Assembly (NCBI GenBank): GCA_019671135.1
Contig: JAHRHY010000001.1
Span: forward strand, 3,100,001 to 3,164,000
Length of the DNA stretch: 64,000 nucleotides
Source: Linnemannia hyalina
Lineage: Eukaryota; Mortierellomycota; Mortierellomycetes; Mortierellales; Mortierellaceae
Direction of reading: 5' to 3'
Below the pieces are notes generated by a model, which was not told the DNA's origin, did not search any database, and was given only the letters and a program-made list of their open reading frames with translations. Of this stretch, positions 11,823 to 20,646 are shown piece by piece. Position numbers and translations under genes: made by a program. Position 1 is the stretch's first letter. The number at the start of each line of letters is the position of its first letter.

Positions 11823-12507
11823 AAGACTCTCTCATTGCTGAGGATACACATGGAGCGGATAGAAGAGACATTCATCACACGAGCGAGGGCGACATATCGA
11901 CAACACCCCGTGCTTTGTGTAAACGGGACATCGTTCTGTACTTTTTTTTTGCATCATTTTCTAGTAGACAACCCGCGGCACATTAGGGCGGATAAAATAA
12001 AACACAATCATCAATGGTAGAACTTTTGAGAGACGCGATAAATGCGAATGGGCGTATGATATCTTACGTCAAAGAGGAGTGCCCGTGGGATTGCTATGAG
12101 AGAGCCGCCAGTTCGGATGTGCACTTTCGGATTATGGATAATTTAGGGATAAGCCACACAGAGGGTTGTGTTCCGCGGTAAACATAAGTGGAAGTTGGAA
12201 GGAGGCCAGGAACCATTACACCACATTTTTTTATCACAACTACTTCTTTGCTCGGTCGCGTCAGTTCATTCCTCTTCTACCGCTCTCGCCCTTCTTATTC
12301 ATTTTACACACCCTCACATACCCTGCACATCCCTCTTCACGACACCTAGCAACCTGCAAGGTACTGCCCAAAACTTGTTGAACATTGCTCCCCCTGACTG
12401 ACTTTGTGCTCTTGTTGGTGTGTGCTTTCCCGTTATCTTATTATTTTTGTGTGCTTCCTCCATTCTCCAACAGGACTCCGTGCCCTGAACACAACAACCA
12501 GCCGTAC
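11823..12507 (+). promoter_or_regulatory. Intergenic region and 5' UTR of the PPR gene, with a likely UTR intron
   Basis: The first part is the 3' UTR of the bS21m gene. Upstream of the PPR start a plausible 5' UTR intron runs from 12361 (GCAAG|GTACTG) to 12473 (pyrimidine tract, CCAACAG|GACT), 113 nt. The frame stays open between 12385 and 12508 but contains no ATG, so translation is placed at 12508. Confidence 0.45.
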
Positions 12508-15500
12508 ATGATCTCGACCGTCACCTTGGTCAAGCGAGGAACCTCATCTTCTACCTCAGCAGCGTCCTCCATAAGCAGAACGCTTTACTCGACCACCGCC
12601 GCCGCCCGAGCTCAATCCAACCAGTCAGGAGCACCCATCATGGAGTCCGGGATCACGCGACACTGGATCCAGTCCTTCCATCGAATGACCCTTCACCCTC
12701 ACCTTTTCCAGGCAACCAAACCGCATACTGCCTCGGGGCGACTCGCTGCTCATATGCCCCGGAACTGTGCCACTCGTTCTTATCACCGCTCTTCGCGGGC
12801 ACAGAACAATGCAGTATTGGTGGCAGAGAACGGCAGCGCTGAGCTTAACTATGTCCAGCATCGGGTCTCTGACGGGATAGCCACGACGACTTCTAATGCC
12901 TCGGGGCCGAGGAGGATTAAAGAGCTCTCGGTCAATGCCTCTGTACCGTCATCAAGCACACAATCAGCATCAAAAGTATCAGCAAAACCAACATCACGAC
13001 CTAGATCAACTCACGCTCAACACGCGCCACTCTTTGGCCGCCATTCCACAACAAGACGAGGACCCTTTGGCAGCGCCCGTCACCAGCTGGCAGCTGAACC
13101 GCCACGGTATCGACTTCGGGATGTTCGAGAAGAACCCCGTGGCCCGAGCAGTCAGGACTTTAATCCTTTTATGAACCAGCTTCCGTCTTCCAAGACCTCT
13201 ACACGACTCCCAGCCAACGCAATTGACTCGACATTCTCAGGACCCGATGCTTTACCGCCAACCTACTGGGGTATCAACTCTCTGCGAATGGCGTCTTCCC
13301 AGAACGGTTCGGCACTGCTGAGATCTGGCGCTCGGTTGGATCACAGCATCGAGACCCCGATCACACTGGAAGAGGCTGTCGGCGTGTATAATGCAGGACC
13401 AGGCATGGATATGCGTGTAGAATCTTCGGCACCAGGCTACCTCGGGAAGGCTAAAATCAACCCAGAGGCGCTTTCCAAGATTATTGCCCCAGAGCTGAAC
13501 CCTTACCTCCTGGTGGACGAGTTTGAGCGACAGTTCGCATACTCTGGCCAATGGACGGATCCTCATGTACTGGAGATGAGTCTGCGGAGGATCGGAAAGG
13601 CCAAGATGTTGATTGATGGAGTTCCGACGGCGTTTATTGAGTCTAGCGCGAACGAGGAGGATGTTCTGGCGATGGGTATTCACGCGGTCGTGTCACCCCT
13701 GACACGAGTGAACAGGACACCTTGGCTGGGCCTGTTGTTTGATACGCTGGAGCAGCGCGATTGGGTGCGTCTGTTGGATCGGCCTGTGATGTTGCGCCTT
13801 CAGAGATCTATCTTTTCACCCACTGCGAGAAGTTGGTCAGACTCAGAGTCCACACAGCGGGCGCGGACACGAGTGTTGGCGCTAGCGCTACAGAAGCGAG
13901 ACGCGAATCGGATCGAGTATGCCGAATGGAGGACACAGACCCGTCGATTCCGGCTACAATTGGCGGCCTCGCGTGCCTTGGGAGACCAGCGGTTGGGCGA
14001 TCAGGACTACATCGGCTTTATGATGAGCTGCGTCAAGGGCAACCAGTTTCTGGAACTCGAGCTGGCGGTTCAACACTACATGGAGAGCCAGCACACGGCA
14101 AGCCCACCGAATGAGGCGATCTACCAGATGTATCTCAAGGGACTGGCGCATCAGGGACGGATGGACCACGCGCAGGAGGCTGTTCAGAGCATGAAACGCA
14201 AGGGAATGTCACTCTCGTCCCAGACATTCGGGATCATGCTCGAGGGCTATGGACGACAGATGGACGAGCGGAGGATCAAGGATATCTTAAAGTCGATGAA
14301 CAATGCAGGACACCCCCTGACGGTCGAGATGTACACGTCGATGATGTCGAACTATATCCGTGCCGACAAGCTAGATGAGGCGCAGAAGGTCTTCCAGGAG
14401 CTCAACCGATCAGGGCTGAGGCTGGATTCGCGGTCAAAGAACGTTGTACTCCAACTGGCGCGATTGAGGGGTCGCAAGGATGCTGGTCATTCGGCACTCT
14501 TCCGTAGAGCGATGGAAACCCTGAGTGGGGGTGGAGCCGACGTCTCCAAAGGTACGGATGTGTCAGAGGATGAGGCTGCAGTGACTGATCAGATTCGATT
14601 CAACACGGTGATCCATTACAACCACCGTCTCAAGGAGTGCGCTGATGCGATGAATACCACCAAGTTTGTCAAGACGTTCAAGAAAATGGCGGATGCGGGA
14701 TTGGAGCCAAACACGACGTCGTACAACATCCTTGTCAACTACCTGTCTAATGCCGGATCCCCCAACGATGGATTCTTGGTGTTGGAACACATGAAAGGGA
14801 CTCTGCGTGGTCGACCGGACGCTGTTACTTACACGACGTTGATTAACTGCGCGGTCAAGAAGGGCGAGGTCGAGTTGGGCTGGGGTCTGTACGATGAGAT
14901 GATGCGCAAGTCGGTCAAGCCTACGCTGCATACCTATGGCACTCTGATCGATTTGGTATGCCTGGATCCTCGGAGCCGGACAGGGCGTGGGATTGTCAAG
15001 CGTCATTTCATCCCAGGACGAGAGCACATTCGCTTCCCGGTCAAAACGGTGATTGAAGACAGGATCGGACTCAATTTTGCTGGCGACCTGTACAACCAGC
15101 TCTGCAACCAAGGGCTGAAGCCGAGTCAGCACATTTTTGGAGGACTGTTGGATCTGACGGTCCGAGGAGGGTTCATGCAGTTAGCGCAGCATGTCTACCT
15201 GGAGATGATCAACAAAAACGTTGGACCCAACACGGCGATCATGACGGCGTTGATCAAGGGGTTTGCGATCCAGAGGGACTTTGATTCTGGATGGAAGGTG
15301 TGGAGGAACATGGTGGAGTCGAATATACCCAGGAACGCAATCACTTACTACCATTTGATTCGGCTCTGTGAGCGGTCGCTGCCTAACCCGATCGCGATGG
15401 CTGAGGCATTAGAGGGATCGACAGCAGAGCTGAGCAGTGAGGAGTCGGCAACACAGAAGCCTAGGAAACGGAGCAACAAGAAGATGATGGTCAAGCAAGG

Positions 15501-16062
15501 CGAAGGGGATGCTGGCGGTGCGACTGAGGCTACACGGGAGTCATTAGAAAACACTGCCAGGATTCCGTTGCCGATCTGGACAGAGATTACGGACCAGATG
15601 CAGGTGGATCGAGTCCAGTGGCCGCGTGTGCAGCAGTTCCGAAGGAAGCATGTCGATCGTGCGATCTGGTCGCCTGTTGTCAAGAAGGTTGGTGCTGTCA
15701 GGGCTGCTACTCCGGAGGATTCAACCATGTCTTCTCCCACTTCAACGCCGTCCTTGTCGTCGTCTTTGGACGCACACCCATCGGTCAGAGCCCTGGAGGG
15801 AATCGAGCGAGGTATTGGTGAGGAGGGTGAGCAGGAACTACAGGCGGATACTGGCGCTTTGACCGTGGATCTTGATGTTGTTGAGTCGGATTCGCCAATG
15901 ATCAGAGAGATCTACACTGGCGGTGGAGACTTGTTTGTCCCGAGACGTGTTCCTTCTCGCGGGCCTCGATTGGCTTGGGATGATGAGACCAAGTCGGTCA
16001 AGCTGGACAGGTCAAAGCAGGCTATTACGGCGACTGAACCTGCGGATGCCGCACCGTTGTAA
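12508..16062 (+). CDS. Large pentatricopeptide-repeat (PPR) protein, probably mitochondrial
   Basis: Intronless coding sequence of 1184 residues. PPR proteins bind organellar RNA through tandem 35-residue helical hairpins and control its stability, processing or translation. The first ~120 residues are Ser/Thr/Arg-rich (VTLVKRGTSSSTSAASS, LYSTTAAARA), consistent with a matrix presequence. Residues ~150-300 look disordered. From about 530 to 955 repeated PPR helices are seen, e.g. IYQMYLKGLAHQGRMDHAQE, MYTSMMSNYIRADKLDEAQK, SYNILVNYLSNAGSPNDGF, VTYTTLINCAVKKGEVELGW and IMTALIKGFAIQRDF. The C-terminal ~230 residues have a basic patch (RKRSNKKMMVKQ) and Ser/Thr-rich spacers. The RNA target cannot be read. 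The family call is secure; localisation is inferred from the N-terminus and family. Confidence 0.88.
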   Translation: MISTVTLVKRGTSSSTSAASSISRTLYSTTAAARAQSNQSGAPIMESGITRHWIQSFHRMTLHPHLFQATKPHTASGRLAAHMPRNCATRSYHRSSRAQNNAVLVAENGSAELNYVQHRVSDGIATTTSNASGPRRIKELSVNASVPSSSTQSASKVSAKPTSRPRSTHAQHAPLFGRHSTTRRGPFGSARHQLAAEPPRYRLRDVREEPRGPSSQDFNPFMNQLPSSKTSTRLPANAIDSTFSGPDALPPTYWGINSLRMASSQNGSALLRSGARLDHSIETPITLEEAVGVYNAGPGMDMRVESSAPGYLGKAKINPEALSKIIAPELNPYLLVDEFERQFAYSGQWTDPHVLEMSLRRIGKAKMLIDGVPTAFIESSANEEDVLAMGIHAVVSPLTRVNRTPWLGLLFDTLEQRDWVRLLDRPVMLRLQRSIFSPTARSWSDSESTQRARTRVLALALQKRDANRIEYAEWRTQTRRFRLQLAASRALGDQRLGDQDYIGFMMSCVKGNQFLELELAVQHYMESQHTASPPNEAIYQMYLKGLAHQGRMDHAQEAVQSMKRKGMSLSSQTFGIMLEGYGRQMDERRIKDILKSMNNAGHPLTVEMYTSMMSNYIRADKLDEAQKVFQELNRSGLRLDSRSKNVVLQLARLRGRKDAGHSALFRRAMETLSGGGADVSKGTDVSEDEAAVTDQIRFNTVIHYNHRLKECADAMNTTKFVKTFKKMADAGLEPNTTSYNILVNYLSNAGSPNDGFLVLEHMKGTLRGRPDAVTYTTLINCAVKKGEVELGWGLYDEMMRKSVKPTLHTYGTLIDLVCLDPRSRTGRGIVKRHFIPGREHIRFPVKTVIEDRIGLNFAGDLYNQLCNQGLKPSQHIFGGLLDLTVRGGFMQLAQHVYLEMINKNVGPNTAIMTALIKGFAIQRDFDSGWKVWRNMVESNIPRNAITYYHLIRLCERSLPNPIAMAEALEGSTAELSSEESATQKPRKRSNKKMMVKQGEGDAGGATEATRESLENTARIPLPIWTEITDQMQVDRVQWPRVQQFRRKHVDRAIWSPVVKKVGAVRAATPEDSTMSSPTSTPSLSSSLDAHPSVRALEGIERGIGEEGEQELQADTGALTVDLDVVESDSPMIREIYTGGGDLFVPRRVPSRGPRLAWDDETKSVKLDRSKQAITATEPADAAPL

Positions 16063-16763
16063 AATACAAGCCCGTCTCGGGTTGCCTTTTTTTTTTATGA
16101 TGAAAACATATTTTTGGAGCGCATTGACATGGGAGGGTGCCGGTGAGCATGTTACTTTATTGAAAGAAAAATACCAGCGAAATAACATGAAGATGAGGGC
16201 AGGTTGGGAGTGTGGTTATGTATGTCGGGGTCTTTGGCGGGGTTTAGGCACCTTGAGAGATTGTCGCTGGGTGGGTGGGATTATTCTGGCGTAGGGTTTG
16301 AGTAGGTGTTGAGGCTTCTTGTGGGGACGCTGAGGGATCTGAGCATCATGTCTCTCGATGGATTGCGACCATAGGATTTTCAGGAACTATTACATTCACA
16401 AACACAGTTCAACAGCGAAGGAGAGCATACAGACAATCGATGTCGACTGGTCGAAAAGAGAGAAGGAAGACACCACGCGTCCAACCAGAAAAAAAAAGGG
16501 GGAAGGAGGAATGAGAACAGTGTTACAATGAACCGAATGAAAGACGGAGTGGTTGGACGGTAACGAACATCACACAACGGAAAGTGAGAGGGACGGGTTG
16601 GGGGATATTTGTTCCTCCATTTCGAGCACCTACTGTGTTAACAAAACATGAAGGGAAAACAACGGAGAACAACAAAAAAAAAAAGATACGATGGTAGAGG
16701 AGAAAACAAAAAAAGGTTTGTGCGACGCGAAAAAAGGGAGGATCCTTCTCTTTCGTGTCCTCG
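16063..16763. other. Intergenic region downstream of PPR gene
   Basis: A/T-rich 3' UTR followed by purine-rich low-complexity sequence (A-runs near 16487-16497 and 16672-16684). No coding-like frame was found on either strand. The inverted-repeat element begins at its right edge. Confidence 0.5.
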
Positions 16764-16928
16764 ATTTTTTTTTATTCGGACGACTCCCCACATCAAGCGT
16801 CCGAATAACAGTTTTATTACTATTGAATTGATTTGTATTCAATGAAAAAGAATATGTAGAAAAGTTACCACAATTAGTCACATGATCGGCCGTTGCGCTC
16901 GTTCGTCCCCAGAAATGAGAAAAGAAAA
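16764..16928 (+). repeat. Left terminal inverted repeat of the DNA element
   Basis: Pairs with the arm at 17536-17703. The stop codon of the internal ORF (16878-16880, read on -) lies inside this arm, so the last residues of the ORF are encoded by the repeat itself. Confidence 0.85.
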
Positions 16929-17366
16929 AGTGTCAAAAATCACAATCAACGAAATGGAATTCATTGCAGTTGGAAAGGTTCCTATCATCGTGTTCCTGCT
17001 GGTCGCTGTCTCCTTGTCCCTCTGTATATCTCTCATTATTTGCACCCGCCTTATCTCCAAGGTGCCCTTATTGGTCATTTCTACATGACCTCCCTCGCTC
17101 TTCGTGAGACGCCGTCTTTTTCTCTCCAAGGTAGCAGCTAGACGCGTCGCCTTCTTGAGAATATTGCGAAGCTCCAGCTCGTCCTCATCAGTTGCATTCG
17201 ACATTGCATTCCTGATATCCATCATTGCCTCGGGTTTAATTAATTCGAGTCCTCCAGCTATGTCCATCCAATAGCTCCTGACCCCCTCCAAATCCTCAGC
17301 AGTGATAGGGGGGCTGTATAGATCGCTATCATCGCTCCTCGGTCTGTTACGTCGGGGTGGCAACAT
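16878..17366 (-). CDS. Hypothetical protein carried by the inverted-repeat element
   Basis: I do not recognise this protein. The frame is open from about 17435, but the first ATG is at 17366, giving 162 residues; an upstream exon cannot be excluded. The region before the ATG is strongly acidic (EAEEEEDEE). After it comes a Pro/Arg patch, then a predominantly helical segment (DLEGVRSYWMDIAGGLELI, DEDELELRNILKKATRLAAT) and a basic stretch ERKRRRLTK. The tail (about 25 residues) is encoded by the left terminal repeat and looks incidental. No DDE catalytic pattern, zinc finger or helix-turn-helix was identified. It may be an accessory DNA-binding protein, a captured gene piece or a decayed reading frame. 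Confidence 0.4.
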   Translation of the reverse strand: MLPPRRNRPRSDDSDLYSPPITAEDLEGVRSYWMDIAGGLELIKPEAMMDIRNAMSNATDEDELELRNILKKATRLAATLERKRRRLTKSEGGHVEMTNKGTLEIRRVQIMRDIQRDKETATSRNTMIGTFPTAMNSISLIVIFDTFSFLISGDERAQRPIM

Positions 17367-17535
17367 CTCCTCATCTTCTTCCTCCTCGGCTTCACTACCT
17401 ATCGGTTGCGAGGTCACCGCTGGCTCATAATGCAAAGCAAGTTAAGGATGTGGGGATATAGACGGAGCAAAGCTCATCGTTTCTTTTCTCATTTCTACTT
17501 TTTTTTGTTTTTAAGCGTCGTGGGTGTGCGTGCAG

Positions 17536-17703
17536 TTTCTTTTCTCATTTCTGCGGACGAACGAGCGCAACGGCCGATCATGTGACTAATTGTGGCTGGT
17601 AACTTTTCTACATATTCTTTTTCATTGAATACAAATCAATTCAATAATAATAAAACTGTTATTCGGACGCTTGATGTGGGGAGTCGTCCGAATAAAAAAA
17701 AAT
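17536..17703 (-). repeat. Right terminal inverted repeat of the DNA element
   Basis: Reverse complement of the left arm. Its inner boundary motif (AGAAATGAGAAAAGAAAC on the - strand) is repeated once more just inside, at about 17475-17492, so the element has a short tandem duplication next to this arm. Confidence 0.85.
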
Positions 17704-18597
17704 TGGTGGGTAAAAAGGTACTCGATTCTTCTTCTCACTTTACGTTCACCGTGTGCTTTTCTTGCTTCACCCTGCTCTACCATGCATGTACCACTCATTC
17801 CAAAACATTTTCCTCTATATTGTCTAGGAAAGTAAACCAATGGCCGATACAATTTATACAATTTACGCAACAACTACTAGGGTGGGTCTGAGGGCGACTC
17901 ATCACTTACGCGTCGATAAGCATTTTTTTTAAGCACTGACGCGTTATTCAATGATCAATGATCATTGATATGGTGGCAACGCGCTGTCACCCGCCAGGAG
18001 GGACAAAATATCCTCTCTTTCATCCACTTACTTTCTTTTCCCTTTCTTTCTTCTCTCTTCTTACATTTGCTTTCTTCTTTCTTTCCTTTCATTCACGCTT
18101 TCCTTCATCCTTTCCTACCGTCTTTCATCCTTCCTTCCCTTCTTTCTTTCTTTCTTTCTTTAATCTCCATCAGACGACCACTACTCCACTCACACATCCA
18201 ACACTCGAGTTCGTCGTGGAGGGCATCTTCACTAACCAACCAACGCCCACAGACATGAGCAACCCACCCCACCCTACCACCTGCAACGAGTTCGGAACAA
18301 GGAAGAGACGGAATAACGGAGGGTGAGATGAGTAAACGAGTACCAACGGCGACAGTTGGAACTCGAGAACTTGTATTTATAATAAACAGAAGTCGCCACG
18401 AATGAGAAACGGGTGTAATGGCTTGCTATCTGTAGTATGGTGATCCCTTCTATCAAATGTATGAAAAGAACCATCTTTCTTCCATCTCCTCCTTTCAGCC
18501 TTCCTTTCTGTCTTTCTCATTCCTATACTCTCTCTCTTCTTCCCCCTCCCCCTCTCCCGTCATTCTTCACCCCATCATATGAAGCAAAAAAAAGGAA
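17704..18597. other. Gene-poor stretch with CTTT repeats and a palindrome
   Basis: Contains a perfect 16-base palindrome ATCAATGATCATTGAT at 17954-17969, then long CTTT/CCTT tracts (about 18010-18170, pure CTTT near 18143-18163). A short open segment starting with ATG at 18255 could be a first exon ending at a GTGAG donor near 18322, but nothing confirms it. Confidence 0.4.
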
Positions 18598-18689
18598 ATG
18601 ACACGTTTAACAATTTCACCCATCTCGATATTTTCGAGAGGCATATCATTTTTTTTTGGACTTGATGGGCAGGTTTCATTTACAAACGG

Positions 18690-18810
18690 GTACCAAGTGG
18701 GTTCCGCCGTCACCGCCAAGGACGCCAGTGGTACTGTCATCAACTTTACCCTGCCACCTATCCTCTCCAACATCGCTAACGATTCCCTTGCTGATAACTG
18801 TGTTAAATGA
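18690..18810 (+). pseudogene. Coding-like fragment, possible gene remnant or last exon
   Basis: From an acceptor-like GGGCAG just before about 18673 the + strand reads VSFTNGYQVGSAVTAKDASG, then TVINFTLPP, and stops at 18808-18810. Codon choice is C-ending and gene-like, unlike the flanking sequence, and the fragment has the Ser/Thr/Asn character of a secreted protein. No upstream coding sequence with matching phase was found, apart from a weak candidate ATG segment at 18255. It could be the 3' exon of an unmodelled gene or a relic. Confidence 0.3.
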
Positions 18811-19135
18811 TGGCATAGTTGAGCGTGGTTGTACCCGATTATACTTTAGCCGCGGACGGTGGATACTTTTGATACATGGTATATTCTTGGTTCCTCTTAG
18901 TGGGTCGTTCATTTCACAGCAGCCACCCGTTGATAAAATAACGACAGTCGACTACGCCCAATTGTTCTTGTCCGAAGAACGATGGGCGGTGCTGTCTGAT
19001 CTAATATTATTTTTTTCTGCCCTGTTATTCCAACATCAAACGAAAATAAATAAATCACAGTGCACATGCCAAAAGATGGTAAAAAAAAACTGCATTATAT
19101 TATAAGGTGAGGTATATACGAAAAAAAGATGGGTT
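18811..19135. other. Intergenic, nothing recognised
   Basis: A/T-rich sequence with A-runs (for example near 19078-19088). It lies at the 3' side of the - strand gene that ends at 19136 and probably holds its 3' UTR. Confidence 0.4.
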
Positions 19136-19537
19136 CTATGCGGTGTGCTCAGGTATTGTTGCAGGAACGGAGGAAGAGTCAGAGCCGACGGCAGGACCTG
19201 GAACAGGCGCGGCGACATCGTATCCAGGAACCGGCGGTGAAGAAAAAGAAGCATAATGTCGGCTATCTCCAGGATATGACGGTGGGGGTGGCAAGGACTC
19301 GTCTACCAACGGAGGAGGAACGGGCATACTGATCACGACCGAAGGCTGGACCTGTAGTTCGACATCAACATTGGCAACATAAGGGGGGGCTGCGTTCGGA
19401 TCGTCGTTGACTAGTCTATTTTTGTACTCGGTATCTTTGCGAAATGACCGGGGGAGCCACCAGCAGAGGAATCCGACGCTTATCAGAAAGCCTACGACTA
19501 TGACGATGACTATGCCTACTTTGGCAACGTCGACCAT
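19136..19537 (-). CDS. Small single-pass membrane protein with PPxY motif
   Basis: 133 residues. The ATG at 19537 was chosen because the upstream open frame (to 19720) is a Ser/Leu/Phe/Pro string from CT-rich leader DNA. A short N-terminus is followed by one hydrophobic segment (about residues 7-27, rich in Val/Ile, ending CWWLP), then basic residues (RSFRK), which predicts a cytosolic tail. The tail is Pro-rich and carries a PPSY motif at residues 85-88 plus related PPY and PPVPGY sequences. PPxY binds WW domains of Nedd4/Rsp5-family ubiquitin ligases, so an adaptor role in membrane-protein sorting is a reasonable inference. No homologous family is recognised. The next gene upstream on the same strand has the same plan. 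Confidence 0.68.
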   Translation of the reverse strand: MVDVAKVGIVIVIVVGFLISVGFLCWWLPRSFRKDTEYKNRLVNDDPNAAPPYVANVDVELQVQPSVVISMPVPPPLVDESLPPPPSYPGDSRHYASFSSPPVPGYDVAAPVPGPAVGSDSSSVPATIPEHTA

Positions 19538-20133
19538 TCCTGTGGTGGAGGGTTTTGGCTGATAGGGTGGTGTGTTGGGGTAACGAGGGAGGGTGAGAGT
19601 GAGAGGAGGAGTGAGAATAGGAGAAAGGAATAAAAGGAGAAGTGAAGAGAAGGCGAAGAAAAGAGAAGAGAGAGAGGAAAAGTGAAAGAAAGAGAGCGCG
19701 TATAAACCGGAAGAAGGCAAATTTAAACATGAGCGGGTACAGGGAACAGTTGACCCTGTTTATCGACTTTGGGAGGCGTGTGAAGGTGAAAGAGAGGAAA
19801 AACAGGACCGTTGTTTGTGTCAGTTTAGTAGTCTGTGTTACGCTTCCTCGGAAAAGTTCTCTCTTATCGGTGAGATCACAAACGCAAATGAAAAAAAAAA
19901 ATGCTTATCCCCGGACTCGTGGCGATACAGAAGAACAGGAAGGGCGAGATGGAGGGATCATGGGGTAGTCGACCCGGAAAAAAAGCGAAGGCATTGTTAC
20001 GACATGACGAAGGGCGGTGGCCCTGCAGAAAGCCACATGGACATGGGTACTTGTAAAAAGGTAACAGAGAAAAAAAGAATTGAAATAAGGTTGTGTAGTG
20101 TTGTTGTGCAACATGTATTTTTGTACTGTTCTT
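19538..20133. other. Intergenic region between two PPxY membrane-protein genes
   Basis: Read on the - strand it is the leader of the gene at 19537 (CT-rich next to the start) and the 3' region of the gene ending at 20134. Open frames here on + are purine-rich artefacts. Confidence 0.45.
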
Positions 20134-20646
20134 CTAGTAGTATGTAGCCGCGGTGCGTTCATATGTAGGTCGCTCCGAGGTCGATCGGGTAGAGCTAACG
20201 ACTGGGTATGTTGAATGTTTCATGCTATCAGAGGAGTAAGGGTGCTGATGGTAATGGTCATGAACAAATGAATTAGTGTTGTGATTTGGTGCCATGATCA
20301 TCCCGGTCGACGGTGGTGGAGATACGCGTTGATAGGTTGGTGGTGGCGAAGCTAGAGTAGGCGAATGCTCTTCATCGCTTTCTTGATGGATCTCTAGGAT
20401 CACGGATGGGTTGTTCCAGGGCAGGCTCTCTGTGGGTGGGACCAGAGAGTAGGCCGAGCTCCGGATTGACAAGCCTCCTTGCAATGACAGGACGGAATCG
20501 GGTCTTGGCCTTGGCGCTCCTGGACGGACAGGACGACTGGGTTTCTTGGTGGAATTGCAGAATGTGCATTGAAAGGCGCCGCAAAGAACAAGAATGACAA
20601 AAAGGACACTCAAGATGATGGCGAATCCTATGGCATTTTCGGACAT
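20134..20646 (-). CDS. Small single-pass membrane protein with PPxY motif
   Basis: 170 residues starting MSENAIGFAI. One hydrophobic segment (about 6-28) ends in a Cys-rich border (CGAFQCTFC), followed by a basic cytosolic-type stretch (STKKPSRPVRPGAPRPRP). The tail contains PPPTY at residues 101-105, a PPxY WW-domain ligand, then a His/Tyr/Ser-rich end finishing TAATYY. Cys next to the membrane could be palmitoylated. Same strand, size and architecture as the neighbouring gene at 19136-19537, so the two may be diverged relatives or functional partners. Function is unknown; ubiquitin-ligase adaptor is inference from the motif. A CCAAT-containing palindrome lies about 300 bases upstream. Confidence 0.72.
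   Translation of the reverse strand: MSENAIGFAIILSVLFVILVLCGAFQCTFCNSTKKPSRPVRPGAPRPRPDSVLSLQGGLSIRSSAYSLVPPTESLPWNNPSVILEIHQESDEEHSPTLASPPPTYQRVSPPPSTGMIMAPNHNTNSFVHDHYHQHPYSSDSMKHSTYPVVSSTRSTSERPTYERTAATYY

Larger units (their letters stand above)
16764..17703. mobile_element. Inverted-repeat DNA element with ~165-bp terminal inverted repeats and one internal ORF
   Basis: The sequence at 16764-16928 recurs as its reverse complement at about 17536-17703, with only a few substitutions and one ~4-base indel. The outermost unique end reads TTCGGACGACTCC at left and its complement at right. Both ends abut TA (16773-16774 and 17693-17694), consistent with a TA target duplication and a 918-bp core; alternatively the matching 9-T and 9-A runs belong to the repeat and the element is 940 bp. 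Each end also carries a subterminal hairpin, ATTCGGACG pairing with CGTCCGAAT 15 bases inward. The interior has one ORF (- strand) without recognisable transposase motifs, so the element looks non-autonomous or of unknown class. The near-identity of the two arms suggests recent insertion or maintenance. Confidence 0.85.

Noticed and set aside
19538..19720. Upstream extension of the first PPxY membrane-protein gene, giving a second hydrophobic segment
   Set aside because: The extra sequence is a CT-rich leader translating to Ser/Leu/Phe; the ATG at 19537 directly precedes a conventional transmembrane segment.
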